Assembly: GCA_028281465.1 (NCBI GenBank)
Contig: JANQJV010000038.1
Location: forward strand, 1-38,924
DNA length: 38,924 bases
Origin: Azospirillaceae bacterium
GTDB lineage: Bacteria; Pseudomonadota; Alphaproteobacteria; Azospirillales; Azospirillaceae
Reading direction: 5' to 3'
Shown: positions 31,417 to 38,924 of the stretch, piece by piece
Numbering within the stretch: position 1 is the stretch's first letter
Layout of the letters: the number at the start of each line of letters is the position of its first letter
Position numbers and translations under genes: made by a program
The notes under the pieces: generated by a model
The model's input: the letters and a program-made list of their open reading frames with translations, nothing else
Told to the model about the DNA's origin: nothing
Databases searched by the model: none

Positions 31417-33441
31417 TCAGCGTCCCGCGAAGGGCCAGGGCAGGTCGACCAGCGCCTGCAACAGGCCGGGAGGAAAGTCACGGTTCAAGCTGCCGGCGAG
31501 CAGCAGCAAGCCGCCCACGCCGCCGGCCGTCAGCGCCAGGATCCGCGGCCAGCCGACACCGGCGCGCAGCCGCAGGAAGAGCGTGAAGAACAACACGATG
31601 GCGAGGACGAAGCCGAACAGGGCGGTGAGCGCCAACAGCGCCAGGAACCAGGCCAGGGTGCGCCAGAGGCCAACCGCAGCCCGGGCATCGTCGCCGTGCA
31701 CTTCGGCATCGGCGAACAACGGGCTGGACACCGATTGCCGCAGCATCTGCACCAGGACCAGAAGCGCCAGCACGGCCGAGAAGCCAGCGACGGTGAGCGG
31801 AAAGACGCGGTCGATCAACACCGGAACGCTCAACGCATCGACCGTGACCACCACCAGGAAAACCAGGATCAGGGCGGCAAACAGCATGGGCGCGCGTTTG
31901 GAGCGATCCTCCGTAGCGGTCCCGGCACCGTCGTGGATTGCGGTCGACTGGCGCATACCCAGCCAGACCGAGACCACCGTGATGACCAGAAGCGCGATCA
32001 CCGTGGGCGAGACCAGATAATCGAGGCCCGCCTCCCAACCGCGCCGGAAGCGCAGCATGGCGATCTGGGTCGCCTGGTAGGTGTACACCTCGGCCTGCTC
32101 GGCCAGGACAAAACCGATCAGAAACGCCGGGCGCGGCCAGTCGAATCGGCGCATGAAGATGCCGAGCAGGCCGATCGCCACCAGCGCGCCCAAATCCCAA
32201 AGGGTCTGGCGGGATTGGAAGGCGGCGAACGCGATCATCATGAAGAGGAACGGCACCAGCAACGGAAACCGAATCAGGGTCAACCGGGCGATGCCGCCGG
32301 ACAGCAGGATACACAGGCCAGCGCCGAACACATTGGCCAGGGCCAGCGACCAGACCACCGTGTAGGTCACCGGCAGATCGTTGCGAATCATCTGCGGCCC
32401 GGCCTCGTACCCGAGCAGAATCATGCCGGCGATGAACACCGCCATCGAGCCGGAACCCGGAATGCCGAACAGCAGGGTCGGCACCAGACCGCCGCCTTCC
32501 TTGGCGTTGTTGGAACTTTCCGGCCCAATCACACCGCGGATATCGCCCTTACCGAAGCGTTCCCGGCTGCGCGAGGATTGCACCGTGTGGCCATAGGCGA
32601 TCCAATCGACCACCGATCCGCCGAGGCCGGGAATGACGCCGACAACGACGCCGATGACCGCGCAGCGGACCGACAGAAACAGGTTGCGCCACCAGTCACG
32701 CAGGCCGTCGATCCAGCCAGCGCCCAGGGCCGCCGTTTCCGCAATCGACCGGTTCTGCCGCAGCAGCGAGATGATTTCCGGGATGGCGAAGATGCCCAGG
32801 CCGACGATGACAAGCTGCAGCCCATCCTGCAGGTACCAGAAGCCGAAGTCCATGCGCGACGAACCCTGCGCCGGCGCCTCGCCGATGGTGGCCACCGCCA
32901 TGCCGAGCCCGGCCGCAACCAGTCCCTTCAGCAGGCTTTGCCCGGCTAACACACCCACCATCGAGAAGCCCAAGATGGTCAGCATCAGCAGTTCAGGCAG
33001 ACCGAACGACAACACGATCGGTCGGGCGACGAGGATGAAGAACGTCAGGACCACGGCACCAAACAGCCCACCGAACAGGGACGACACGAAGGCTGCCGCC
33101 AAGGCCCGTGCCGCCTGACCCTGTTTGGACAACGGAAAGCCGTCCAGCACCGTCGCCTGTGACGCCGACGACCCCGGAATGCCCATGAGCACGGAGGCAA
33201 AGGTGTCGGAGGTCGGGATCACCGCCACCAGTCCAACCATGAGTGCCAGACCGGACACCGGGTCCATGCCGTAGATGAACGGCATCACCAGCGATAGCCC
33301 TGCGATGCCGCCCAGGCCCGGGAATACGCCGACCGAGAGCCCGAGCAGCACCCCAAGGGCCAGAAAGGTGAGTTGCTCCGGCTGCAAAATCAGCGCGAAT
33401 GCCTCGCTCAGCGCCGGAAGGGCGATCGACAGTATATCCAT
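31417..33441 (-). CDS. tctA: TctA-TctB fusion permease of a tripartite tricarboxylate transporter
   Basis: 674 residues, strongly hydrophobic. Residues about 1-500 are TctA: LSVGVFPGLGGIAGLSLVMP, IPTSDTFASVLMGIPGSSAS, GVIPGLGGSVVDWIAYGHTV, ESSNNAKEGGGLVPTLLFGI PGSG. After about 510 a linker leads into four more membrane spans (LFAALILVFLVVVTVDALSV to GGLLLLAGSLN) with the layout of TctB, normally a separate gene. So both membrane subunits are in one chain, and no separate tctB occurs in the operon. It ends three bases before the dehydrogenase start. Substrate would be a di- or tricarboxylate delivered by the binding protein at 33626. Confidence 0.9.
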   Translation of the reverse strand: MDILSIALPALSEAFALILQPEQLTFLALGVLLGLSVGVFPGLGGIAGLSLVMPFIYGMDPVSGLALMVGLVAVIPTSDTFASVLMGIPGSSASQATVLDGFPLSKQGQAARALAAAFVSSLFGGLFGAVVLTFFILVARPIVLSFGLPELLMLTILGFSMVGVLAGQSLLKGLVAAGLGMAVATIGEAPAQGSSRMDFGFWYLQDGLQLVIVGLGIFAIPEIISLLRQNRSIAETAALGAGWIDGLRDWWRNLFLSVRCAVIGVVVGVIPGLGGSVVDWIAYGHTVQSSRSRERFGKGDIRGVIGPESSNNAKEGGGLVPTLLFGIPGSGSMAVFIAGMILLGYEAGPQMIRNDLPVTYTVVWSLALANVFGAGLCILLSGGIARLTLIRFPLLVPFLFMMIAFAAFQSRQTLWDLGALVAIGLLGIFMRRFDWPRPAFLIGFVLAEQAEVYTYQATQIAMLRFRRGWEAGLDYLVSPTVIALLVITVVSVWLGMRQSTAIHDGAGTATEDRSKRAPMLFAALILVFLVVVTVDALSVPVLIDRVFPLTVAGFSAVLALLVLVQMLRQSVSSPLFADAEVHGDDARAAVGLWRTLAWFLALLALTALFGFVLAIVLFFTLFLRLRAGVGWPRILALTAGGVGGLLLLAGSLNRDFPPGLLQALVDLPWPFAGR

Positions 33442-33561
33442 GACACCAATGCCTAAAGCCTAAGGTGGCGGTCGGGCGGGAGCCCCTCTTCCTTGCGGCG
33501 AGTCGTTGAGGTGAGGATGGTGCCGTCGGCGCACTGCCCAAACACCTTGCCGGCTGCACCA

Positions 33562-33610
33562 CCCTCACCCGGCCGTTCTCGCGGCCACCCTCTCCCGCTT
33601 CGCGTGAGGG
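33562..33610. repeat. Palindromic intergenic element between tctC and tctA
   Basis: CCCTCAC (33562-33568) pairs with GTGAGGG (33604-33610), and inside GGCCG(33571-33575)/CGGCC (33581-33585) form a second small hairpin. Such CCCTCACCCGGCCGTT...-type elements are widely dispersed in alphaproteobacterial intergenic DNA. It lies right after the tctC stop and may end or attenuate transcription so that the binding protein is made in excess. Confidence 0.55.
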
Positions 33611-33625
33611 TTTACGGCATCGGCC

Positions 33626-34711
33626 TTACAGCTCCACGCCGTAGCGATCCTTCAGCCAGGCCTTGATCCACGCCCTGGCCTCCGCCGGCACATCGGTGGC
33701 AAGCCGTTTGAACGTCTCGGCGCTGGCCCCCGTGGCCTGCGGATAGACACCCAGGCGCCGGGCGGAGATGTCGGCGAAGTCCGGCCGCTCGGTGACCGCC
33801 CGGAAGGCGTTGGTGAAGGTGTCGACCATGTCCTGCGACGCGCCTCCCGGCAGGAACACCATCTTCTGCGCCGCAAAGCCGGCAATGAAGAACGCCTTCC
33901 ATGCCTCCCAAGCCGGACCGACGGTCTCGCAGCCTTCGGTTGCCTCACAGACTTCCTTGAAGGTCGGGATGTCCGGGAAGGTCGGGTCGCGCACGATAGT
34001 GCCGTCGGCGTCCAGCGATCCCCAGGTCATGATGGGCACCGCCTGACCGTCGTCGACCAGCGGCACAACATTGGCGAGATAGGCCGACGAGGTCTGGTAA
34101 TCGATGTTGGCCTCGCCGCGCTCGAACATGAGCCGGCCGTCGCCGCGGCCCTTGAGACCGAACACCGCATCCACCTGCATGCCCAACATCTCAAAGGCGA
34201 GCAACGGCACCAAGTCGAGACGGGTCGCCCCCTGGGAGCCGTAGATGAAATAGGTGTCGGCGATCAGCGCCGCGCGGTCGTCCTGCCAGCGTTCGCCCAG
34301 GTCCGGTGGTAGATAGGCGACACCGCCCGTGGCCGAGGCCAGCACCACCTCCCAGTCGGCATAATCGAATTTCACCCGCGGGTCATCAAGCAGGTAGGGG
34401 AACTGGGTCGAGCCAGACGTTCCGAGGATGGTCAAGCCGTCGGCTTCGGCGCGCTCGGCAAAGTAGTTGGCGCCCTTGGTCGACCCGGCGCCGGGCATGT
34501 TCTTGACCACGACCACGGGTTGGCCCGGCAGGGCTTCCGACAACAGCGGCGCATAAAAACGCGCCCAGCGGTCGGACCCGCCGCCTTCGGAGAACGGAAT
34601 GATCCACTCGATGGTTTCACCGGCCAGGTCGACCGCCTGTGCCGGCGCCGCGGTGACGGCGAGCAAGCCGCCGGCCGTAGCAGCCAACGCGAGGGTCCCA
34701 AAATGCGCCAT
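33626..34711 (-). CDS. tctC: TctC-type periplasmic solute-binding protein
   Basis: 361 residues. ATG 34711 follows GGAGGATCGC; the longer frame to 34852 is not supported. Signal peptide at 1-26 (...TAAPAQA). The Bug/TctC family start is clear (GETIEWIIPFSEGGGSDRWA, VVVVKNMPGAGSTKGANYFA), and the rest keeps the two-domain venus-flytrap layout, though the middle is divergent from usual Bug proteins (GLKGRGDGRLMFERGEANID). It should deliver a carboxylate to the TctAB permease encoded next. First gene of the minus-strand operon, divergent from the two-component genes. Confidence 0.88.
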   Translation of the reverse strand: MAHFGTLALAATAGGLLAVTAAPAQAVDLAGETIEWIIPFSEGGGSDRWARFYAPLLSEALPGQPVVVVKNMPGAGSTKGANYFAERAEADGLTILGTSGSTQFPYLLDDPRVKFDYADWEVVLASATGGVAYLPPDLGERWQDDRAALIADTYFIYGSQGATRLDLVPLLAFEMLGMQVDAVFGLKGRGDGRLMFERGEANIDYQTSSAYLANVVPLVDDGQAVPIMTWGSLDADGTIVRDPTFPDIPTFKEVCEATEGCETVGPAWEAWKAFFIAGFAAQKMVFLPGGASQDMVDTFTNAFRAVTERPDFADISARRLGVYPQATGASAETFKRLATDVPAEARAWIKAWLKDRYGVEL

Positions 34712-34870
34712 GCGATCCTCCAATGGTGTGATGGGAACACGCAAAGGGAGGTCGCGGACGCCCAAACCAGCGACGAAAGGCCCAACCCGGTTCCTCCCCC
34801 GCCGACGGCACGCGGTTGAATTGATTATTGGCGAACCTTTGACCGTCGACACGGCGATTATAAGTCGTCA

Positions 34871-34892
34871 AGCTTTCGTGGAGCTTTCATGG
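34871..34892 (+). promoter_or_regulatory. Tandem 11-bp direct repeat, candidate TctD binding site
   Basis: AGCTTTCGTGG (34871-34881) is followed directly by AGCTTTCATGG (34882-34892), one mismatch. An 11-bp tandem repeat is the typical target of OmpR/PhoB-family regulators, and this one lies in the divergent tctC/tctD intergenic region, 37 bases before the regulator ATG. Confidence 0.55.
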
Positions 34893-34929
34893 CGCCCCTG
34901 ACCGTCGCGAATCGTGCGGGAGGTTCGAC

Positions 34930-35598
34930 ATGCGCATCGCGGTGGTGGAAGACAACCTGATGCTGGCCGATGCCATCGCCAAATCCCTGGGCGACGGCGG
35001 CCACGGCGTTGATGTCTTGCACGCCGGCGATGACGCCCGGGATTTCCTCGCCCAGGAACGGGTCGATGCCATCATTCTCGACATCAATCTACCCGGCATC
35101 AGCGGTCTGGAGGTGCTGGCCGGCCTGCGCCGACGTGGCGATTCGACGCCGGTGATCCTGCTGACCGCGCGCGGCGAAACCCGGGAACGCGTGCACGGTC
35201 TGGATGCTGGCGCCGACGACTATCTGGTCAAGCCCTTCGACATGGCGGAACTGAACGCCCGGCTGCGCGCCATGCTGCGCCGGCGCGACGCGGACCGGAC
35301 ACCCCACCTCCAGGTGGCAGACCTGCGTTTCGACCGCACCGCGCGGCGCCTGTACCAGGACGACCGACCGCTCGACCTGCCGCGCCGCGAACTGGCCTTG
35401 GCCGAGTTGTTTCTGCTGCGCCGCGACCAGATCATTTCCAAGGAGCAGATCCTTGATCACCTGTACGGCGGCGGTGCGGAGGTGGAAGCGGCGGCGGTGG
35501 AACTGTATGTGCATCGGCTGCGCAAACGCCTGGCCGGCAGCGGTGTCGCCATCAAGACCGTCCGCGGCCTCGGCTACTACATGGAGCTGGCACCATGA
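34930..35598 (+). CDS. tctD: OmpR-family response regulator, TctD-like
   Basis: 222 residues. Receiver domain with phospho-acceptor Asp51 (VDAIILDINLPG), switch residues in VILLTARGET and Lys in DYLVKPFDMAEL; then a winged-helix DNA-binding domain ending in VELYVHRLRKRLAGSGVAIK and TVRGLGYYME. It is divergent from the transporter operon, and its last codon overlaps the kinase start (ATGA). TctD/TctE systems activate tricarboxylate uptake genes in response to the external acid; the context fits that role here. Confidence 0.92.
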   Translation: MRIAVVEDNLMLADAIAKSLGDGGHGVDVLHAGDDARDFLAQERVDAIILDINLPGISGLEVLAGLRRRGDSTPVILLTARGETRERVHGLDAGADDYLVKPFDMAELNARLRAMLRRRDADRTPHLQVADLRFDRTARRLYQDDRPLDLPRRELALAELFLLRRDQIISKEQILDHLYGGGAEVEAAAVELYVHRLRKRLAGSGVAIKTVRGLGYYMELAP

Positions 35599-37001
35599 CC
35601 GGCCGCCCCACGTCCCTGCGCACTCGGCTCCTCCTGTGGTTGGTCGGTCCACTTAGCCTCATCGCTGCCCTGGAGGCCAGCCAGACCTACGTTACCGCCC
35701 AGTCGATCTCCAACCGGCTGTATGACAAGACCCTGTTGGCCGTCATGTTCACGGTGGCGGAGAACGTGCTCGCCTCGAATGGCGACCTGTTGTCGGAAAA
35801 CGTGCTGGAGGTGTTGACCGAAAACCTGGGCGACCAGCTCTTCTACCACGTCGCCGGGCCGGACAATAAATTCGTCACCGGTTACTCCGGCTATCCGCGC
35901 CCGCCCGCGGACGTCCGTCTCCGGGGCGGCATTCCCGTCTACTACGACGGTACACACCAAGGCGATCCGGTGCGCGTCGTCGCCATCCGCCAACTCGTGT
36001 CCGGGCGCGATCTGAACGGCTGGATCACGGTCACGACGTGGCAGACAGTGACCCGGCGCCAGGCTTTGTCCTTGCAGTTGTTCGGCCAATCGCTGGTGCG
36101 TCTGGCCATTCTGGTGTGCGCCGCCGGGCTCATCGCCTGGTTCGCCGTCCGAACCGGGCTGAAACCGCTCGACCGACTGCAGGACGCCGTGACCCGGCGG
36201 TCGCCCAGCGATCTGGCGCCGATCGGACAGGCGGTGCCCGTCGAAGTCAGGCGTCTGGTCGACGCCATGAACGTCCTGTTCGATCAGCTCCGCGCTGCGG
36301 CGGAAGCACGCGAACGTTTCATCGCCGACGCCGCACACCAATTGCGCAACCCGATCGCGGCCCTCCGCGCCCAGGCCGAAGTGGCGCGTGACGCCCGCAC
36401 GCCGGAGGAGATGCGCCGACGCATCGACGGCATCGTCGATTCGGCCGGGCGCTCCGGCCGCCTGGTCAACCAATTGCTGACACGGGCCCGCACGGCCGCC
36501 GCACCAGCGGACGGCCGGGTGGAGCGCGATGTGTTCGACCTGGTCGGCATCACTCGCCGAACCGCCGAGGAACACGCACCGCAGGCGCTCAAGCGTGGCC
36601 ACGACTTTTCGTTCGAGACGTGTGGTGACCGCTTACCGGTGCGCGGCAACGGCACCCTGGTCGGCGAAGCGATCGCCAACCTGATCGACAACGCCATCGT
36701 TCACAATCCGCCCGGCACCACGGTTGCGGTGGCCGTGCACCACAGATCTTGCGGTCGGGCGGCCGTGGTGGTCGAGGACGACGGCACCGGCATCCCGGCG
36801 GCAGCCCGCAGCAAGGTGCTGGAGCCGTTCGTCAGCCTCAATTCCGGTGCCGCCGGCAGCGGCCTCGGCCTGTCCATCGTCAATGACATCGCCCGCCGGC
36901 ATGGCGCCGATCTGACGGCCACGCCGGGTGCCGATGGCCGCGGCTCGCGCTTCGAGTTGGTGTTCACGCCCGATGCAACGGCGGTCCGAAGCCCGGCATG
37001 A
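35595..37001 (+). CDS. tctE: Sensor histidine kinase, TctE-like
   Basis: 468 residues. First membrane span about 15-35, periplasmic sensor domain about 36-155, second span about 160-185 (LVRLAILVCAAGLIAWFAVR), HAMP-like linker, dimerisation helix with the phospho-acceptor His in FIADAAHQLRNPIAALRAQA, N box NLIDNAIVHNPPGT, G1 VEDDGTGIP, and G2 GSGLGLSIVNDIARRHGADL. Coupled to the regulator gene. Its last 38 bases overlap the end of an oppositely oriented small gene (36964-37218). Confidence 0.92.
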   Translation: MTGRPTSLRTRLLLWLVGPLSLIAALEASQTYVTAQSISNRLYDKTLLAVMFTVAENVLASNGDLLSENVLEVLTENLGDQLFYHVAGPDNKFVTGYSGYPRPPADVRLRGGIPVYYDGTHQGDPVRVVAIRQLVSGRDLNGWITVTTWQTVTRRQALSLQLFGQSLVRLAILVCAAGLIAWFAVRTGLKPLDRLQDAVTRRSPSDLAPIGQAVPVEVRRLVDAMNVLFDQLRAAAEARERFIADAAHQLRNPIAALRAQAEVARDARTPEEMRRRIDGIVDSAGRSGRLVNQLLTRARTAAAPADGRVERDVFDLVGITRRTAEEHAPQALKRGHDFSFETCGDRLPVRGNGTLVGEAIANLIDNAIVHNPPGTTVAVAVHHRSCGRAAVVVEDDGTGIPAAARSKVLEPFVSLNSGAAGSGLGLSIVNDIARRHGADLTATPGADGRGSRFELVFTPDATAVRSPA

Positions 37002-37218
37002 GCGGTGCCGACTCATCGTGGCCATGGCTTGGCCGGTCAGCGTTGGTCTGGGCCCGCGGCGGGTCGTCGGACGGGTCGGTGCCTTGCCAGATGTGTGGCG
37101 CGAGGTCGGCTAAGCCCACCGCTTCGAGCGTCGCCCGGTCCGGCACGGTTCCGATCTCCGCCGCGCGCGCCAAGGCATTGGCGGCGCGGATGCAAGCCAA
37201 AAAATCCCACAGCGTCAT
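36964..37218 (-). CDS. Small hypothetical protein
   Basis: 84 residues from ATG 37218, with AGGGGAATAC upstream as ribosome binding site. The first half is a predicted helix (MTLWDFLACIRAANALARAA) followed by EIGTVPDRATLEAVGLADL; the second half is polar and low in structure. I do not recognise a characterised family. The 3' end overlaps the histidine kinase gene on the other strand by 38 bases, which suggests that the last residues are under weak constraint or that the true gene is shorter. Confidence 0.55.
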   Translation of the reverse strand: MTLWDFLACIRAANALARAAEIGTVPDRATLEAVGLADLAPHIWQGTDPSDDPPRAQTNADRPSHGHDESAPLMPGFGPPLHRA

Positions 37219-37407
37219 TTTGTATTCCCCTGTATACAACGAGCGCTGCGCAGGATATGCCGCTTGTCGGGCGCGAAAGCCAGCCCCATCCACGCATGCC
37301 TGACATCCGTCGGCCGCCCTCCTTGACCACCGACCGCGTTGCGGGACAGACGTCCGCGAACGCCCCGCCGGCGGCGCACCGACCGCGCGACGGGACGCCG
37401 CATCGGG

Positions 37408-37644
37408 TCAGCTCTGCGGCAGTTTCTCGACTTCGGCCAGAGTCACCAAAGCCTGGGCCCAGCGCACATGCTTGTTGTTGGCCAGATCGGCGATGGTCTT
37501 CACGCCCAATGCCTGCTGCAAGAGCTCGGCGTGTTTGGCGGTGAGGCCTTCGAAAATCTCCGGCGACTGGGTCACCAGTTCCTTCAGCGACTTTTGTTCG
37601 TACGCCTTGTCGAGCACATACATCAAGCTTTCGTTGGTCGGCAT
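37408..37644 (-). CDS. Small conserved helical protein, unknown function
   Basis: 78 residues from ATG 37644, preceded by GGGAGAAGTCC. All-helical with clear protein character: YVLDKAYEQKSLKELVTQSP, EIFEGLTAKHAELLQQALGV and KTIADLANNKHVRWAQALVT, the middle looking like a helix-hairpin-helix-type repeat. No signal peptide. I know similar short proteins only as hypothetical. No operon partner. Confidence 0.7.
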   Translation of the reverse strand: MPTNESLMYVLDKAYEQKSLKELVTQSPEIFEGLTAKHAELLQQALGVKTIADLANNKHVRWAQALVTLAEVEKLPQS

Positions 37645-37789
37645 GGACTTCTCCCGGTGGCTAAATTCGGTTAACAAAGGACTGTCGACGCGGTTGGCCC
37701 GCGACGCCGCTTTGTCGGTCCCCGCGATGGCCGCGCGCCTCTAAGCTGCACGGCCCTCCGGACGCATGCAATGGGAAACCGGACCAGTC

Positions 37790-38170
37790 ATGATCCGCGG
37801 AGTTTATGGATTTTGCGGCCTTTTTGCCGCCATGCTGCTGGTTCCGACGGCTTGGCCACCGGTCGCTGGGAACCTGGACGGCCGCGCGGTGCGGCACGGC
37901 ATGACCTGGCAGACCGATTGCGAAACGCCCGACGATCCGTATCTGCACATCCCCGGACCACAGGCGCTGCCGGACGCCCGCCGCCAGGTGGGGGCCTATA
38001 TCCGCGCGGTCGAGGCCTATCTTTATTGCTTGGTGCGGGAGGCCAACGCCGATCTCGACCGGGTCGCCCAAGCGATCCGCCAGTCGGCGGCAGAAGCCCG
38101 GGCGGAGATTCTCGATGAGGTCGAGGATGTCCGCGATGAATTGGACGCCGCGGAACGGCGTTGGCGCTGA
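37790..38170 (+). CDS. Exported hypothetical protein with C-terminal coiled coil
   Basis: 126 residues from ATG 37790; an ATG at 37766 is in frame and would add eight. Signal peptide (MIRGVYGFCGLFAAMLLVPT). Two Cys (TDCETPD and YLYCLVRE) could form a disulfide. The C-terminal 45 residues (ADLDRVAQAIRQSAAEARAE, ILDEVEDVRDELDAAERRWR) are a charged heptad-like helix. Family not recognised. Followed by paiB 27 bases downstream on the same strand. Confidence 0.65.
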   Translation: MIRGVYGFCGLFAAMLLVPTAWPPVAGNLDGRAVRHGMTWQTDCETPDDPYLHIPGPQALPDARRQVGAYIRAVEAYLYCLVREANADLDRVAQAIRQSAAEARAEILDEVEDVRDELDAAERRWR

Positions 38171-38197
38171 GGCCATACCAGGCTCAAAGGCAGGCAC

Positions 38198-38830
38198 ATG
38201 TATTCCCCACCACAATTCGCCGAAGACCGGCCCGAACGTTTGACCGATTTCATGGTGACGCACCCCTTCGCCGCATTGGTCACCACCGGGCCGGACGGCT
38301 TGTTCGCAACCCATCTGCCATTGCTCTTTGACCCGGATCCGGCCCCTTACGGCACCCTCAATGGTCACGTCGCCAAGGCCAACCCGCAATGGCGCCATCT
38401 GGACGGGCCGGCCCTGGCGATCTTCAGCGGCCCCGCCGCCTATGTCTCACCCGGCTGGTATGCAACCAAACGCGAGACCAGCCGCGTGGTGCCGACCTGG
38501 AACTATGTCGCGGTGCACGCCGCCGGCCGGCTCACCCGCTTCGACGAGCCGCAACGGCTGCGCCTGCTGCTCGACCGATTGACCGCGCGGCACGAAGGTG
38601 CCTTCACCAACCCCTGGCAGGTTTCCGATGCGCCAACGGATTTCGTGACGGCGCAGCTCAAAGGCATCGTTGGCGTGGCGTTGTGTATCGAGCGGCTGCA
38701 CGGCAAATGGAAACTGAGCCAGAATCGCCCACCTGCCGACCGGGCCGGTGTGGCCGCCGGCCTGGCCGCCTCGCCCGACCCCATGGACCGGACCATGGCC
38801 GCACTTATGGCAGACAGGACAACTGGCTAA
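38198..38830 (+). CDS. paiB: PaiB-type FMN-binding transcriptional regulator family protein
   Basis: 210 residues, full length for the family. Recognisable blocks: MYSPPQFAEDRPERL, PFAALVTTGPDGLFATHLPL, LNGHVAKANPQWRHLDGPAL, FSGPAAYVSPGWYATKRETS, VVPTWNYVAVHAAGRL and ALCIERLHGKWKLSQNRPP, the last two typical of PaiB. The fold is a flavin-reductase-like split barrel. In Bacillus PaiB is linked with repression of sporulation and protease genes; in proteobacteria its role is unclear. It may be co-transcribed with the exported protein before it. Confidence 0.9.
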   Translation: MYSPPQFAEDRPERLTDFMVTHPFAALVTTGPDGLFATHLPLLFDPDPAPYGTLNGHVAKANPQWRHLDGPALAIFSGPAAYVSPGWYATKRETSRVVPTWNYVAVHAAGRLTRFDEPQRLRLLLDRLTARHEGAFTNPWQVSDAPTDFVTAQLKGIVGVALCIERLHGKWKLSQNRPPADRAGVAAGLAASPDPMDRTMAALMADRTTG

Positions 38831-38922
38831 CAAGAAACGAACGGTGCCGTTGGGCAAACGGGTCCATCCGGGGAGGCCTTTGTGGGAGCGCCGACGCCTC
38901 GTCGGCCTCGTGTGCACGCCGG
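38825..38922. repeat. Right copy of window-terminal inverted repeat with REP-like hairpin
   Basis: Inverted partner of 1-100. On this strand GTGG (38882-38885) and GAGC precede the stem GCCGACG-CCT-CGTCGGC (38890-38906), the order expected of REP elements (GTxG followed by a palindrome). The similarity starts at the paiB stop and continues to the window edge, so the repeat unit may be longer than what is visible. Confidence 0.8.
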
Positions 38923-38924
38923 TG

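Overview
The window is high-GC DNA whose housekeeping genes point to an alphaproteobacterium, probably of the Rhodospirillales type. The basis is an MmcB-family protein, a small DUF1127 protein, dodecin, a MaoC-phosphotransacetylase fusion, PaiB, TadA and a complete tripartite tricarboxylate transporter locus with TctD/TctE-type regulators. No rRNA, tRNA, CRISPR array or intact transposase gene was found. The first and last ~100 bases are inverted copies of one repeat containing a REP-like hairpin, so the window is probably bounded by a dispersed repeat.

Layout. 1-6.4 kb: two paralogous P-type ATPases face each other tail to tail; both lack the CPx motif and one has a damaged GDG motif. They are followed by an EgtD-like methyltransferase. 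6.4-10 kb: small ordinary genes (secreted beta-rich protein, DUF1127, dodecin, tadA, YHS-domain protein, histone-deacetylase-like hydrolase). 10-23.7 kb: ten minus-strand genes, all apparently exported: a glycine-zipper lipoprotein, a WD40-caspase fusion, an OmpA protein, a caspase-DUF4384 protein, a tandem DUF4384 protein, a metacaspase-EF-hand-DUF4384 protein, a serpin, a DUF4384 protein, a second OmpA protein and a last DUF4384 protein. 24-27.4 kb: protoporphyrinogen-oxidase-like flavoprotein, MaoC-Pta fusion, mmcB. 27.4-29.2 kb: a small mobile-looking patch, with a ParE/RelE-type toxin-antitoxin pair between 72-bp inverted repeats that interrupt an Abi-like gene fragment. 29.2-37 kb: a carboxylic-acid locus (PrpF-like isomerase, IPMDH-like dehydrogenase, TctAB fusion, TctC) divergent from its two-component system. 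37-38.9 kb: three small unknown proteins and paiB.

The most notable part is the 10-23.7 kb cluster. Three caspase-fold peptidases with visible His/Cys dyads, two of them carrying EF-hand-like calcium loops, are encoded with a serpin whose reactive loop has an arginine at or next to the predicted scissile bond. The largest caspase protein carries three copies of the motif TRSARRRR, written with different synonymous codons, just before its peptidase domain. Metacaspases are typically Arg/Lys-specific and calcium-dependent, and a plant serpin is known to inhibit a metacaspase. I therefore infer an envelope-located protease system with a built-in substrate or activation site and its own inhibitor, attached to peptidoglycan through OmpA domains. 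The gene content is seen directly; the mechanism is a hypothesis.
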